A DNA stretch of 64,000 nt, from positions 3,336,001 through 3,400,000 of the forward strand of contig NZ_CP101731.1 in NCBI RefSeq assembly GCF_031202305.1. Reading direction: 5' to 3'. Positions within the stretch are counted from its first letter, which is position 1. Each line of letters opens with the position of its first letter. Positions 35,461 to 43,619 of this stretch are shown here, one piece after another. The stretch comes from Pelagibacterium sp. 26DY04. GTDB lineage: Bacteria; Pseudomonadota; Alphaproteobacteria; Rhizobiales; Devosiaceae. Made by a program: the position numbers and the translations under genes. The notes below the pieces were generated by a model. It did no database searches. It saw nothing but the letters and a program-made list of their open reading frames with translations, and was not told the DNA's origin.

Positions 35461-36105
35461 CGTGACAAAGATTTGGGCACGTCGCTTCGCGACCGCGCTC
35501 TATGCGCAAGCGCACGGAGCCAGCCCTTCGGTCCGTCTCCGCCCATCCGGGTTACGATCGCATCGTGCAACGGCCGCCCCTGGGCGGCCCAACCGATGCC
35601 TGAAACGACCGGACGCATCGTTTACACCCGCCGACCCACTTCCATATAGGTCAAGGCCGGTTACGGCAGTCGTGCGCTGACGGGTTGCTAGCCCTTCTCG
35701 TCACGTATGACGGGGGAGTTGCCTGCGGGCAGCTCCCCTTTTTCGGTCAGGAAGATCGGCGGAGGCCGCAAGACGCGGCCGCTTCCGTTTTCCTGGCAGG
35801 GAGAAAGGACCCTGCCCTCTCTCCCCCACAAGCACAAAATCCGGTCTCCCCGTCCTTCCTCGCCTTACTCGAGCGCAAACCGCTCGAGCCGGCTCGTGCA
35901 GGATCGGCGCGGATCCGCATGCACGGATCTTGCGCCGCCCCTTCGCACACGCTCGGGCGGGCGAACCCCCTCCGGATTTTGCACTTGCCCCCCTCTCTCC
36001 CGGTCCTCGCCGGACGGTCAGGCGGACAGGCGCGGGCCTGTCCGCTGCCGTCAACGGAAAATGGCTTTCCGGCACCCGGACTGCCAGAGAGAAAGGGCAA
36101 AACCC
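35461..36105. other. 645-bp gap; possible small RNA ending at an intrinsic terminator
   Basis: I see no convincing protein gene here. The first part runs 250 bases past the preceding stop to a strong terminator at 35713-35744. That is far for a 3' UTR and could mark an unannotated small RNA. The remainder (35745-36105) is GC-rich leader of the next gene. Confidence 0.35.
35713..35744 (+). terminator. Rho-independent terminator
   Basis: GGGGAG (35713-35718) pairs with CTCCCC (35733-35738). Further pairing runs through the inner stem, and TTTTT follows. Confidence 0.8.
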
Positions 36106-36561
36106 ATGAAAAACAACACCGCATCGCTCTACGTGCTGGACCCCGAAACGACCCTGTTTCGGCCCATGCTGATGTCCACCGAACACGGCTTTAAGCCGCT
36201 TTACGCGGCGATGGGCTGCACGCTGGTCGAGGCGTTGCGCTTCGATGACCGCCACCTGCTGTTTGCCGACGAGGACGGCTTGCGGGACGGGCTTACGGCC
36301 TTCACGATCTTTGACGGATACCCCCAGCCCTTGGCCGGAAAGCTGGTGCTGGCATGTCTTGACGACGAGCCGTTCGCAACGCCGCTGATCAGCATCGAGG
36401 ACGCGGCCAAGCGCTTCGAATGCGCCCGCCCGCTGCTCGATCCTGTGTTTTCGTCGGAGGAAGGCACGCGCGGCAGCGGCCTTGTCTTCTCAACCATTCT
36501 GCAGGGCTTTCAGACCCGCATTGAACGGCGCGCCCCCACCATCACCGAAGGGGCCGCATGA
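36106..36561 (+). CDS. Hypothetical protein
   Basis: A 151-residue soluble protein starting MKNNTASLYVLDPETTLFRP, with a purine-rich GAAAGGGC upstream. Sequence suggests an alpha/beta fold without recognisable motifs. It opens a run of four genes that overlap each other by 4-8 bases (36106-38036), which together look like a plasmid or ICE housekeeping operon. Confidence 0.6.
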   Translation: MKNNTASLYVLDPETTLFRPMLMSTEHGFKPLYAAMGCTLVEALRFDDRHLLFADEDGLRDGLTAFTIFDGYPQPLAGKLVLACLDDEPFATPLISIEDAAKRFECARPLLDPVFSSEEGTRGSGLVFSTILQGFQTRIERRAPTITEGAA

Positions 36562-37571
36562 TGACCATAGCCCTGATCGAAAACGCGACCCTTGTCGTTT
36601 CGGTTGGTTCCTTTGCCGCGTCCATCGCGGCAAAGGGGATCGAGCACAAGTTTGACGCCCTCACCCACTATCCCGACCGGCGCGCCCGTATCGAACTGGA
36701 CGAGCTGGCCGACCGGCTCAATCGCTTCGCGACCTTCGCCCGCGACCTGGCCGAAGATAGCAATATCGTCGCCGGTTTCGACGGCAGCGGCGAAGTCGAG
36801 CGGTTCGCGCGAAAGCACGTCGCCTTGACCCGCGCCTTTTGGGAGGCCGAAAGCCGTTGCCTGAACTGGTTCATCACCGGCCCGGCGAACTTCCCCAAGG
36901 CCCGAAACGAAAAGCGGCAGGCAACCGCGCAGAAGCGACGGCAGGAAATCAGCGACCACGAAGCCAAGGCCCGCAAGGCGATCCGGGCGCGCGCTCTGCC
37001 CTTCGGCGCCGAAGGCGATCCGATCCGCTCCAATGATCCCGATGCCATCGCCAAGATCGAGGCGAAAATTGCCGCCCTGTCCGATGCCATCGACAGCGCC
37101 AAAGCCGCCAATCGCATCATTCGGCGGATGGAAAAGGCCAATGCCGAGGAAGCCGATATGGTCAAAGCCGTGGTGGCCGAGACCAACGCCACCCCGGAAA
37201 TCGCCGTGCGCGCCATCGTCTTGCAGCCATGGCAGACCCGGCGCGGCTACGACACGACCGGCGACCGTGCCGAGATTCGACGCCTCAAGATACGGCTGGC
37301 AACGCTGCGCCGCACCCAGGAGCGCGGCACGATCAGCCAGACCGTCGAGACCGAAACGGCGGCGTTCGAGGTCAAGGAAAATGCCGACATCGCGCGGCTG
37401 CAACTGATCTTTCCCGGCAAGCCGGACGCCGAAACGCGCGCCCTGCTCAAATCGAACGGGTTTCGATGGTCCCCGAGGGAAACCGCTTGGCAACGGCATT
37501 TGAACGAGGCGGGCCGCTGGGCGGCAAAGCGCGTCATGGCCGCGCTGGAGGGGCGTGTGTCCGATGCCTGA
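36558..37571 (+). CDS. Hypothetical coiled-coil protein with a phage/plasmid-type C-terminal domain
   Basis: A 337-residue protein with long basic helices (RQATAQKRRQEISDHEAKAR; IEAKIAALSDAIDSAKAA). The C-terminal domain LIFPGKPDAETRALLKSNGF followed by RWSPRETAWQR recurs at the ends of phage and plasmid proteins of varied N termini. The start overlaps the upstream stop. It may bind nucleic acid, judging by charge; no activity is known to me. Confidence 0.6.
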   Translation: MMTIALIENATLVVSVGSFAASIAAKGIEHKFDALTHYPDRRARIELDELADRLNRFATFARDLAEDSNIVAGFDGSGEVERFARKHVALTRAFWEAESRCLNWFITGPANFPKARNEKRQATAQKRRQEISDHEAKARKAIRARALPFGAEGDPIRSNDPDAIAKIEAKIAALSDAIDSAKAANRIIRRMEKANAEEADMVKAVVAETNATPEIAVRAIVLQPWQTRRGYDTTGDRAEIRRLKIRLATLRRTQERGTISQTVETETAAFEVKENADIARLQLIFPGKPDAETRALLKSNGFRWSPRETAWQRHLNEAGRWAAKRVMAALEGRVSDA

Positions 37572-37800
37572 TTTCACAGCACACCGGCACCCGGTTCTTG
37601 CCGTTCGGTGCCCGTCATGCGGCAAGGCGGTTGGCATCTGGTGCATTCGCCCCAGCGGCCATAAGGCGAGCGATTTGCATCGCCGTCGCCGGATCGAAGC
37701 GGATCGCGTGTTCGTCTGCCAGCATGGCGAAGCGGCCAGCATAGAAAGGCGCGGCGACGAGTGGGCGATTGACCCGCACGGACGGGAGCAACGGCCATGA
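37564..37800 (+). CDS. Small zinc-finger-like protein
   Basis: A 78-residue protein. CPSCGKAVGIWC then PSGHKASDLHRRRR fits the small zinc-binding C-x2-C...C...H modules that read like CPTCGAPPGxPC...SGxxHxxR in actinobacterial and phage proteins. The ATG at 37564 overlaps the upstream stop by eight bases. It is probably a DNA- or RNA-binding accessory. Confidence 0.6.
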   Translation: MPDFTAHRHPVLAVRCPSCGKAVGIWCIRPSGHKASDLHRRRRIEADRVFVCQHGEAASIERRGDEWAIDPHGREQRP

Positions 37801-38036
37801 CGGAAGTGCGTTCGGTCCGGGTTTTCGACACCCCGTCAGGCATGGGCGGCAGCTTCACCGTCTCGATTGTCGAGACCCTGCCGGACGGGGAAACCGTCCG
37901 GCTGCGCGTCTGGTATGGCCGCGCCTCGCTGCATGGCTGGGTGCCGTGGCCCGATTGGGACGGCTACCGCTTCGAGGCGAAGAAATCGGCGCTTTCCAAT
38001 GAACGCGACATGCCGCTTTTCAAGGAGCCGTCATAG
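37797..38036 (+). CDS. Small hypothetical protein
   Basis: A 79-residue beta-rich protein (VRVFDTPSGMGGSFTVSIVE; LRVWYGRASLHGWVPWPDWD). Its ATG overlaps the previous stop by four bases. It is the last gene of the overlapping four-gene run. Function is unknown. Confidence 0.55.
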   Translation: MTEVRSVRVFDTPSGMGGSFTVSIVETLPDGETVRLRVWYGRASLHGWVPWPDWDGYRFEAKKSALSNERDMPLFKEPS

Positions 38037-38099
38037 GCGCGAGGCTGGGAGCTATCGTTTCGCATGGTTCCCAGCCGCCCGAGGCTCCGCGCCGTCGCA

Positions 38100-38170
38100 C
38101 CCGCATCGAGCGGCTGCGACGGAGACGAGGGAAGCCCCTTGGCCCCTTCCCTCGCGCTCCCTTCCCACCC
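38100..38170. repeat. Intergenic repeat, copy 1
   Basis: About 70 bases nearly identical to 39233-39303. The shared part starts CCCGCATCGAGCGG and contains facing arms GAGGGAAG and CTTCCCTC that can form a hairpin. Confidence 0.7.
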
Positions 38171-38181
38171 ATGGTTTCAGT

Positions 38182-38217
38182 TTGCAGAATAATCAGAAAC
38201 TCTGTATATTCTGCAAA
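38182..38217 (+). promoter_or_regulatory. Antitoxin-operon promoter with overlapping operator
   Basis: -35 TTGCAG (38182-38187), 17-bp spacer, -10 TATATT (38205-38210). Perfect 10-bp inverted arms TTTGCAGAAT (38181-38190) and ATTCTGCAAA (38208-38217) cover both elements. This fits autorepression by the toxin-antitoxin pair downstream. Confidence 0.8.
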
Positions 38218-38238
38218 ACACAAATCGAGGTCCGCACC

Positions 38239-38481
38239 ATGAAAGAATTTGCTGCCGCCGATCTCACCCGCAAGACGGGCGACCTGTTCGAAGCGGCGAC
38301 CCTCTCGCCGGTCGCGATCACCAAGCATCGCAAGCCACGATACGTCATCATGTCGATGGAGCGCTATGAAAGTCTGACCCACGGTCACGACACCCGCCGC
38401 GCCTTCCACGTCGACGATCTTGACGACCAGGAGGCCGAAAAGCTGATCGGCGACCTGCAAAACAGCATCGACAATGACTGA
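38239..38481 (+). CDS. Phd/YefM-type antitoxin
   Basis: An 80-residue protein starting MKEFAAADLTRKTGDLFEAA, with the PVAITKHRKPRYVIMSMERY segment typical of Phd/YefM antitoxins, followed by an acidic C-terminal tail (DDLDDQEAEKLIGDLQN) that would wrap the toxin. Its stop overlaps the next start by eight bases. The promoter-operator upstream supports autoregulation. Confidence 0.85.
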   Translation: MKEFAAADLTRKTGDLFEAATLSPVAITKHRKPRYVIMSMERYESLTHGHDTRRAFHVDDLDDQEAEKLIGDLQNSIDND

Positions 38482-38893
38482 CGCATCCGGCCCAAGCCTT
38501 GGCGATGTGTGGCGGTTCCCGTTCCTGTGGAGCCGCGAGGCGGCGCGCGGGGAAACCGAGGGCCGGAAAGATCGGCCCGTCGTCCTGGCGCTGCTCGTGC
38601 GCAACCGCAATGACGAGCTCGTGGTGCTCATGGTGCCGATCACCAGCGTTCCGCAAACGGCGAGATACGCGATCGAGGTTCCCGAGATCGAGAAGCGCCG
38701 CGCCGGCCTCGATGCCCATATGCGGCTCTGGATCATCGCCGACGAGGCCAATGAGGACGTTCCGGCCCGCAGCTTTTATTTCGAGCCGGGCAACCGGATC
38801 GGCAAATTCAGCGCGCCGTTCACCAAGCAGGTGCAGGCCCTCATGATCGAGGCCCTGAAGGCGCGCCGACTGCAACGCACCAGCCGAGGCTAG
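38474..38893 (+). CDS. Probable toxin partner (PemK/MazF-like)
   Basis: A 139-residue protein. Its start GDVWRFPFLWSREAARGETE-GRKDRPVVLALL resembles the GDIW...RP(A/V)LVL pattern of PemK/MazF ribonucleases, and LVVLMVPITSVP is the next conserved strand. It is coupled to the antitoxin by an eight-base overlap. The family call is tentative because the sequence is divergent; context makes a toxin the best reading. Confidence 0.65.
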   Translation: MTDASGPSLGDVWRFPFLWSREAARGETEGRKDRPVVLALLVRNRNDELVVLMVPITSVPQTARYAIEVPEIEKRRAGLDAHMRLWIIADEANEDVPARSFYFEPGNRIGKFSAPFTKQVQALMIEALKARRLQRTSRG

Positions 38894-38896
38894 ACC

Positions 38897-39223
38897 ATGC
38901 AAGGCGAAACCGCCCGACCCGACCGCTGCATGAACGATTTCGAGCGCGCCGCCTTCGAGCGCCTTTTGAAACTTGCCAAGCGCGATACCGGGCAATGCCG
39001 CATCGTGGCGAACTTCATTCTGGCGTGGTGGAACGCTGGCTCTCTTGGCGGCTTTGACCTGGCCGACCTGTTTGCGCTCGACCACGCGATTTCGTCGGAC
39101 ATGGCGACGATCGTCGTTTGCCTGTCGCGCAACAGCATGGCGTTCTATCCCGAGGAATACCGCAGCGACATCGAGGCGGTCATCGCGCAATGGCGTCCTG
39201 ACATCTGGAACGCCAGCCGCTAA
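38897..39223 (+). CDS. DUF7673-like hypothetical protein
   Basis: A 108-residue helical protein. The segment AFERLLKLAKRDTGQCRIVA followed by NFILAWWNAGSLGGFDLADL matches what I recall of the DUF7673 family found on plasmids and integrative elements. It lies three bases after the toxin gene and may be co-transcribed. Function is unknown. Confidence 0.65.
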   Translation: MQGETARPDRCMNDFERAAFERLLKLAKRDTGQCRIVANFILAWWNAGSLGGFDLADLFALDHAISSDMATIVVCLSRNSMAFYPEEYRSDIEAVIAQWRPDIWNASR

Positions 39224-39650
39224 CCTGCCGCGCCCGCATCGAGCGGGCGCACCCGATACGAGGGAAGCCCCAAAGCCCCTTCCCTCGCGCTCCCTTCCCC
39301 ATCCACGGACATACGCGCCTAAGGGGCGCTTAGGCCGGTTTTCCAGCCGCGCCGGGGCTCGTGGTGTCGAAAAGCGCTGCATGCCGATGGAAAGGGCGAT
39401 CTGCCCCGATCGGGCAGACCGGCCGACTGACCCGCAACCGGCGGCCGAGCGTTCAAACCCCGCGTTTTCGCATCTCCAAAGTGGCCGTTCGCAATCCTCA
39501 AGCTGCGCACGATACGCCCCGGTCCCGCCTCGTGAACGCAACCCTTCGGGTTCTTCACTGACGTTGCGACCGCTGCGCGGTGCGTTCGGCGGTCCCTGCT
39601 CTCCTTCGAGCTCCGCGATTGCGCACAACCACTTTGGAAGGAGATGCAAC
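39224..39650. other. 427-bp gap with the second intergenic repeat
   Basis: No gene is supported. The start holds repeat copy 2 (39233-39303). The rest is GC-rich and ends in GGAAGGAG, the ribosome binding site of the small gene at 39651. Confidence 0.5.
39233..39303. repeat. Intergenic repeat, copy 2
   Basis: Near-identical to 38100-38170, including the GAGGGAAG / CTTCCCTC arms and the following CGCGCTCCCTTCCC. Confidence 0.7.
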
Positions 39651-39839
39651 ATGAAAACGCTCGTAGATTTCTGCCTGATGACCGGCCGCCGGGTTTCTCG
39701 CTGGGTCAATCGGCTGCTCCGCCGCCTGGCCCATAAGGGCCAGTTGCGGATCACCCTTTCCATCGGCATTCCGCTCCTTGCCCGGATCGAGCTCGCCTAC
39801 ATCATCGCGCTCGAGGGCGCGGCTGGAAAACCGGCCTGA
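39651..39839 (+). CDS. Small hypothetical protein (62 residues)
   Basis: A 62-residue basic protein (MKTLVDFCLMTGRRVSRWVN) with a hydrophobic C-terminal half (ITLSIGIPLLARIELAYIIA) that may be a membrane helix. A strong GGAAGGAG ribosome binding site and a terminator just after the stop argue that it is a real monocistronic gene. Function is unknown. Confidence 0.6.
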   Translation: MKTLVDFCLMTGRRVSRWVNRLLRRLAHKGQLRITLSIGIPLLARIELAYIIALEGAAGKPA

Positions 39840-39847
39840 AGGCCCAG

Positions 39848-39867
39848 CGCCCCGCTTCGGCGGGGCG
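39848..39867 (+). terminator. Hairpin terminator after the 62-residue gene
   Basis: Perfect 8-bp stem CGCCCCGC / GCGGGGCG with a TTCG loop, followed by a T-rich tail. Confidence 0.7.
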
Positions 39868-39978
39868 TTCGTCTTCGTCCGTGCACCCATCATCAAACAC
39901 CACGTCAGCTCTCGACCCCATCCCAGTCGCTCGTGTGGTCAGTCGTCCCTCCTGAAACCGGACTTCCGCTGGCCCTCG

Positions 39979-41076
39979 TCATCGGCCCCTATCGTCGCCG
40001 AAGCAGTATTGCACGCACAAGGGGACAACTACGGAAGCATCTTCGCCGGCACCCATAACGAGGGCTGAAGCACGATTCCGCTGCCATGGGCGACCTAGAT
40101 GAAAAAGGCCAGGTACTGGAGCTAACCCGCCCTCTTGCAGAAAGCTTCCGTTGGAATGCGTACTGCCTGGAATCTGGAGCCAAGCGCTGTCGTCGCGGTA
40201 TCCAATGCACCAAATGACGGAATCAATCGCCCGTTTAGACTTATCGGAAAAGGTAGCGGTTCGGCCGTTTGCTGACACCAAGCGTCCTGAGATGGCCACG
40301 CCCATCCGTTGCAGGTCGCCAAGGCTGCGTCCCCGGTCAGGAAATGGGTCGGCGCGCCGCATCAGGCGGCCTATCGCCGAACCGGGCCTTGCTCTCATCA
40401 AGCCGAGTGCGCGCAGCCACCACCACGTGCTCTTGCCCAAAATCCGCTCCGGAAACAGTCGTCGGCCGCGTCCAACAGCCAGTACGACGTCATGGGTAGC
40501 GGACAGTTCCGCCGCAATGTCGCGCCCGCTTGCTCCATCTCCCACGACGAGAACGGTGCCAGTCTGGACGTCAGCAGTATTGCGATAGCTCTCCGGTGTC
40601 AGTTGCGTAACTGCACTGTCGAAGTCGGTACCGATCGTTGGGAGAATCGGTTCCTGAAACGCACCCGTCGCGACGATCACCGCCTTGGCGATTATGTGCC
40701 TGCCATCATCGAGTTGCGCGGCGAAACGCTCATCAGTTTGGGGTTCGAGCTGAGCCACGCCATTTCCGGAGAGCACGGGTAGGTCGAAATGGCTGGCGTA
40801 GGCGTCGAGATAGTCCGCAAACTCATCTCGCGCTGGATAGCCTTCCGGATCGCCGTCGAGCGTAAGACCGGGCAGCGTACTAAATGCGCGCGGGGTGAAC
40901 AGGGTCAGCGAATCGTAGCGACAGCGCCAACTGTCGCCAATGCGGGCATGGCGATCAACGATTACGAATGAAAGCTTTGTTCTGGCAAGATGGTAGCCGG
41001 CAGCGAGCCCCGCTTGACCAGCGCCGATCACCAGAACGTCTATTTCCTGCAAAGCTTGGGTCACGGATACCTGCAA
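39979..41076 (-). CDS. Flavin-dependent monooxygenase-like oxidoreductase
   Basis: A 365-residue protein with an N-terminal FAD Rossmann motif (VLVIGAGQAGLAAGYHLA), GDSWRCRYDSLTLFTPR as in flavin monooxygenases, a second NADPH motif (VLVVGDGASGRDIAAEL) and the VIWCIGYR segment. It resembles the ArsO/CzcO-type oxidoreductases found beside metal-resistance genes. Substrate unknown. It is the last gene of the leftward cadmium-type block, about 95 bases past lspA's stop. Confidence 0.8.
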   Translation of the reverse strand: MQVSVTQALQEIDVLVIGAGQAGLAAGYHLARTKLSFVIVDRHARIGDSWRCRYDSLTLFTPRAFSTLPGLTLDGDPEGYPARDEFADYLDAYASHFDLPVLSGNGVAQLEPQTDERFAAQLDDGRHIIAKAVIVATGAFQEPILPTIGTDFDSAVTQLTPESYRNTADVQTGTVLVVGDGASGRDIAAELSATHDVVLAVGRGRRLFPERILGKSTWWWLRALGLMRARPGSAIGRLMRRADPFPDRGRSLGDLQRMGVAISGRLVSANGRTATFSDKSKRAIDSVIWCIGYRDDSAWLQIPGSTHSNGSFLQEGGLAPVPGLFHLGRPWQRNRASALVMGAGEDASVVVPLCVQYCFGDDRGR

Positions 41077-41171
41077 TCACGCTCCTGGTGGCCGGGACCA
41101 TCAGACCACCTTTGGGGTTGATTGTTGCCTGCCAGACGCCGGAGCTTGGATCTTTCCATTGGGCCGAGCCA

Positions 41172-41645
41172 CTATGGGCGTGTCAGGAAACGCATTTCCC
41201 TCCTGAATGCATCGAATAATAAGAGCATAACCCCGAGCACGATCGCCGTGTCAGCAAGGTTGAAGGCAGGCCAATGAATTCCTCCGATATGAAAATCGAG
41301 GAAGTCGGTAACGCCGCTGTGACGTAGCCGATCGAGCATATTGCCCAAGGCACCTCCAATTATGAGGCCCAGAGCCACGGCCGTTATCGGTTGTCTTTCC
41401 CGGCTCGCCCATACCAAAAGCATAAGCACGATTGCCAGGGTGATTCCGACAAGGAGCCAAGGCGGCGCTTCGGTGAAAAGTCCGAAACTGACACCCGTGT
41501 TGCGCCCCAGGACCAAGTTGAAGAAGCCCGTGACGGATATTTCCGTATGGCCTTCCATCACTTGGATCGCCCACCACTTGGATAACTGGTCAGCTCCGAA
41601 GGCGATGGCGGCCGCGAGCGATGTATATTTTAGAACTCCACGCAT
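41172..41645 (-). CDS. lspA: Signal peptidase II
   Basis: A 157-residue membrane protein with four helices. The two catalytic Asp are in GALGNMLDRLRHSGVTDFLD and AFNLADTAIV. It cleaves prolipoprotein signals. Cargo-borne lspA copies are regular companions of Cd/Zn/Pb pumps (as in pbrBC systems). The start at 41645 is two bases after the ccdA stop; the longer frame upstream is ccdA DNA. Confidence 0.92.
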   Translation of the reverse strand: MRGVLKYTSLAAAIAFGADQLSKWWAIQVMEGHTEISVTGFFNLVLGRNTGVSFGLFTEAPPWLLVGITLAIVLMLLVWASRERQPITAVALGLIIGGALGNMLDRLRHSGVTDFLDFHIGGIHWPAFNLADTAIVLGVMLLLFDAFRREMRFLTRP

Positions 41646-41647
41646 CG

Positions 41648-42391
41648 TCAGCCGATCTGACCCAAAGCGGGGAAAGTAATCAGGAGCCAAATAGCGAAGC
41701 GCGTGAGTTGACCGGTCATCATGGCAAGTCCCATAACAATCATAATCACGCCCGCTAACACTCGTAAGTATCGGCCAGCCCAACGTAAGGTTGGCATGCC
41801 TGCAATGAAGCGCTGCATGAAAAGAGCTGCCAAGATAAATGGCACTCCGAGCCCCAAGGAGTACACAGTCAACAGGATTGCGCCGGTTCCGACAGTCGCA
41901 TTTGCAGCTGAAAGAGTTAGAATAGAGCCTAGTACCGGCCCAATGCACGGGGTCCAGCCAAAGGCGAAGGCCAATCCAAGCAGGTAGCTCGTCCAAGGGC
42001 CAGCAACGTGCGGCCGGGGATGAAATCGCATTTCACGATCAAACCACGGGATAGGCACCAAACCTGTTGTTACCACACCGAAAATGATAACGACCGCGCC
42101 GCCTATTAGGTTGGCTTCGTACAGGTAGGAGCGAAATAAGGCCCCCAATGCAGTTGCAGTAGCCCCTAACAACACAAAGATCGTTGTGAATCCGAGGACA
42201 AAATAAAGACTGTTGACGAGAGCCTGCCAGTTTGCCCTCAGACGATTTTGAACAGCAGGCTCCATGCGCGCGCCACCAGTGACGAACGAAATATAGCCGG
42301 GAACAAGGGGCAGAACGCACGGCGAAAGAAAGGAGATCGCCCCCGCAGCAAACACCGTTAGTAGGCCGACAAACGTGAAATCCAAATCCAT
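41648..42391 (-). CDS. ccdA: CcdA/DsbD-type thiol-reducing membrane protein
   Basis: A 247-residue protein with six membrane helices. The two reactive cysteines are in SFLSPCVLPLVPGY and FGWTPCIGPVLGS. This family moves electrons from cytosolic thioredoxin to periplasmic thiol proteins. Here it may reduce SCO, which lies upstream in the same operon. Its start directly follows the stop of the 36-codon ORF. Confidence 0.9.
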   Translation of the reverse strand: MDLDFTFVGLLTVFAAGAISFLSPCVLPLVPGYISFVTGGARMEPAVQNRLRANWQALVNSLYFVLGFTTIFVLLGATATALGALFRSYLYEANLIGGAVVIIFGVVTTGLVPIPWFDREMRFHPRPHVAGPWTSYLLGLAFAFGWTPCIGPVLGSILTLSAANATVGTGAILLTVYSLGLGVPFILAALFMQRFIAGMPTLRWAGRYLRVLAGVIMIVMGLAMMTGQLTRFAIWLLITFPALGQIG

Positions 42392-42502
42392 CTACTCCGA
42401 AGCGACTATCAGCGCCGCTGTCGCGGCGCTCCCTGTGATGAGCATCGCAGAAGCCCCAAAGGCACCTCTGACAGTGGGCGTCATCATCACATAATCGTTC
42501 AT
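42392..42502 (-). CDS. 36-residue membrane peptide ORF between sco and ccdA
   Basis: The start ATG overlaps the sco stop (ATGA). The stop lies directly before the ccdA ATG. The frame encodes MNDYVMMTPTVRGAFGASAM then LITGSAATAALIVASE, a single hydrophobic helix. It fills the whole gap between the two genes, which suggests a real translationally coupled micro-gene rather than spacer. No family is recognised. Confidence 0.5.
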   Translation of the reverse strand: MNDYVMMTPTVRGAFGASAMLITGSAATAALIVASE

Positions 42503-43119
42503 GCGCTACCCCCCGCCAAACGCCGGAGCTTCTGCAATCGGGTCTCGCGCGGCTCATGCATGTCGAGCGTGCCCACGAAATTGCTTTCGGCATCCATCAT
42601 GTAGACGCCGGCGGTGTGATCCATCGTGTATTCGCCCCCCTCCAGAGGCACTTTTCGCGCATAGGCGGCAAAGGCCTTCACCACGGCGTCCGTTTCTTGT
42701 CGATTTCCCCGCAGTGCGAGGATGCGATCATCAAAGGCTGTCATGTATTGAGCCAGCAATTCTTGGGTGTCCCGTTCGGGATCGACGGTGAAGAACAGTA
42801 CGTTGAACTGGTCAGCCACCGGCCCGAGCTCGTTCATGAGATCGCTTAGCTCAAAGAGCGTCGTCGGGCACACATCAGGACAATGGGTGAAGCCGAAGAA
42901 GGCAAGATAGGGTTTTCCAGCCAACACGGCATTGTCGATCGTCTCGCCTCGATGGGATGTGAGCTGGAACGGGCCGCCGATGGCTGCGATGCCTGTCGAG
43001 GACGCTACCGATACGGTTTGCTGTAGCCAGGGCTTGGACATAGACAGGCCGATGAAGAGCCCGCCGACGACGGCGACGGCAATCCAGGTAACTAGACGGA
43101 AGAGTTTGATGCCGCTCAT
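42499..43119 (-). CDS. sco: SCO-family copper-binding thioredoxin-like protein
   Basis: A 206-residue protein with an N-terminal membrane anchor (LVTWIAVAVVGGLFIGL). The copper site is FTHCPDVCPTTL (Cys-x3-Cys) with the partner His in TMDHTAGVY. SCO proteins deliver copper to, or reduce, the CuA site of cytochrome oxidase. It overlaps the PCuAC gene by four bases. The SCO-PCuAC pair is a known functional set. Confidence 0.92.
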   Translation of the reverse strand: MSGIKLFRLVTWIAVAVVGGLFIGLSMSKPWLQQTVSVASSTGIAAIGGPFQLTSHRGETIDNAVLAGKPYLAFFGFTHCPDVCPTTLFELSDLMNELGPVADQFNVLFFTVDPERDTQELLAQYMTAFDDRILALRGNRQETDAVVKAFAAYARKVPLEGGEYTMDHTAGVYMMDAESNFVGTLDMHEPRETRLQKLRRLAGGSA

Positions 43120-43619
43120 TGCGCCGGCTCCCCGTGCCCGTCATGCTCGTTCGTTGTGGCCGGACCTGCACCCATACCCTGCACGGCAAACTCGACCTCG
43201 ACGGTTCCGGCCTGCTCGAATGTGAGCTTCGCGGCAAACCGTTCCCCTTCCTTCAAAGGACGCGATGGCTTCATGAACATGATGTGCATACCGCCAGGCT
43301 GAAGCTCGACCGTCTCGCCCGCCCCGATCTCGACGCCATTTGGCACTGGCCTCATGCTAGCAACCCCATTGCTTACGGCCGACTCGTGGATCTCCACCCG
43401 TTCTGACAGGGGTGATGAGATCGACACCAGGCGGTCGGCTATGTCGCCATCGTTCGTCAGCGTCAGATAGCCACCGGCTACCGGCGTGACCGGCGGAGTC
43501 GCGCGCGACCACGGATGATTGATGGTGATCGAACCGGCTTGGAAGTCGTGGCCCACGGCAGGAGAGATCGTTACTGCCAGGACAAGGAAGGCGGCGGACA
43601 GGGCTCGTGCACTAATCAT
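43116..43619 (-). CDS. PCuAC-type periplasmic copper chaperone
   Basis: A 167-residue exported protein (signal SARALSAAFLVLAVTISPAVG). The Cu(I) ligands follow the family pattern: HESAVSNGVASM (His-x10-Met) and GGMHIMFM (His-x-Met). A His-rich tail (NEHDGHGEP) adds possible ligands. It passes copper to SCO or directly to the oxidase. It overlaps both the upstream CDF stop and the sco start. Confidence 0.92.
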   Translation of the reverse strand: MISARALSAAFLVLAVTISPAVGHDFQAGSITINHPWSRATPPVTPVAGGYLTLTNDGDIADRLVSISSPLSERVEIHESAVSNGVASMRPVPNGVEIGAGETVELQPGGMHIMFMKPSRPLKEGERFAAKLTFEQAGTVEVEFAVQGMGAGPATTNEHDGHGEPAQ

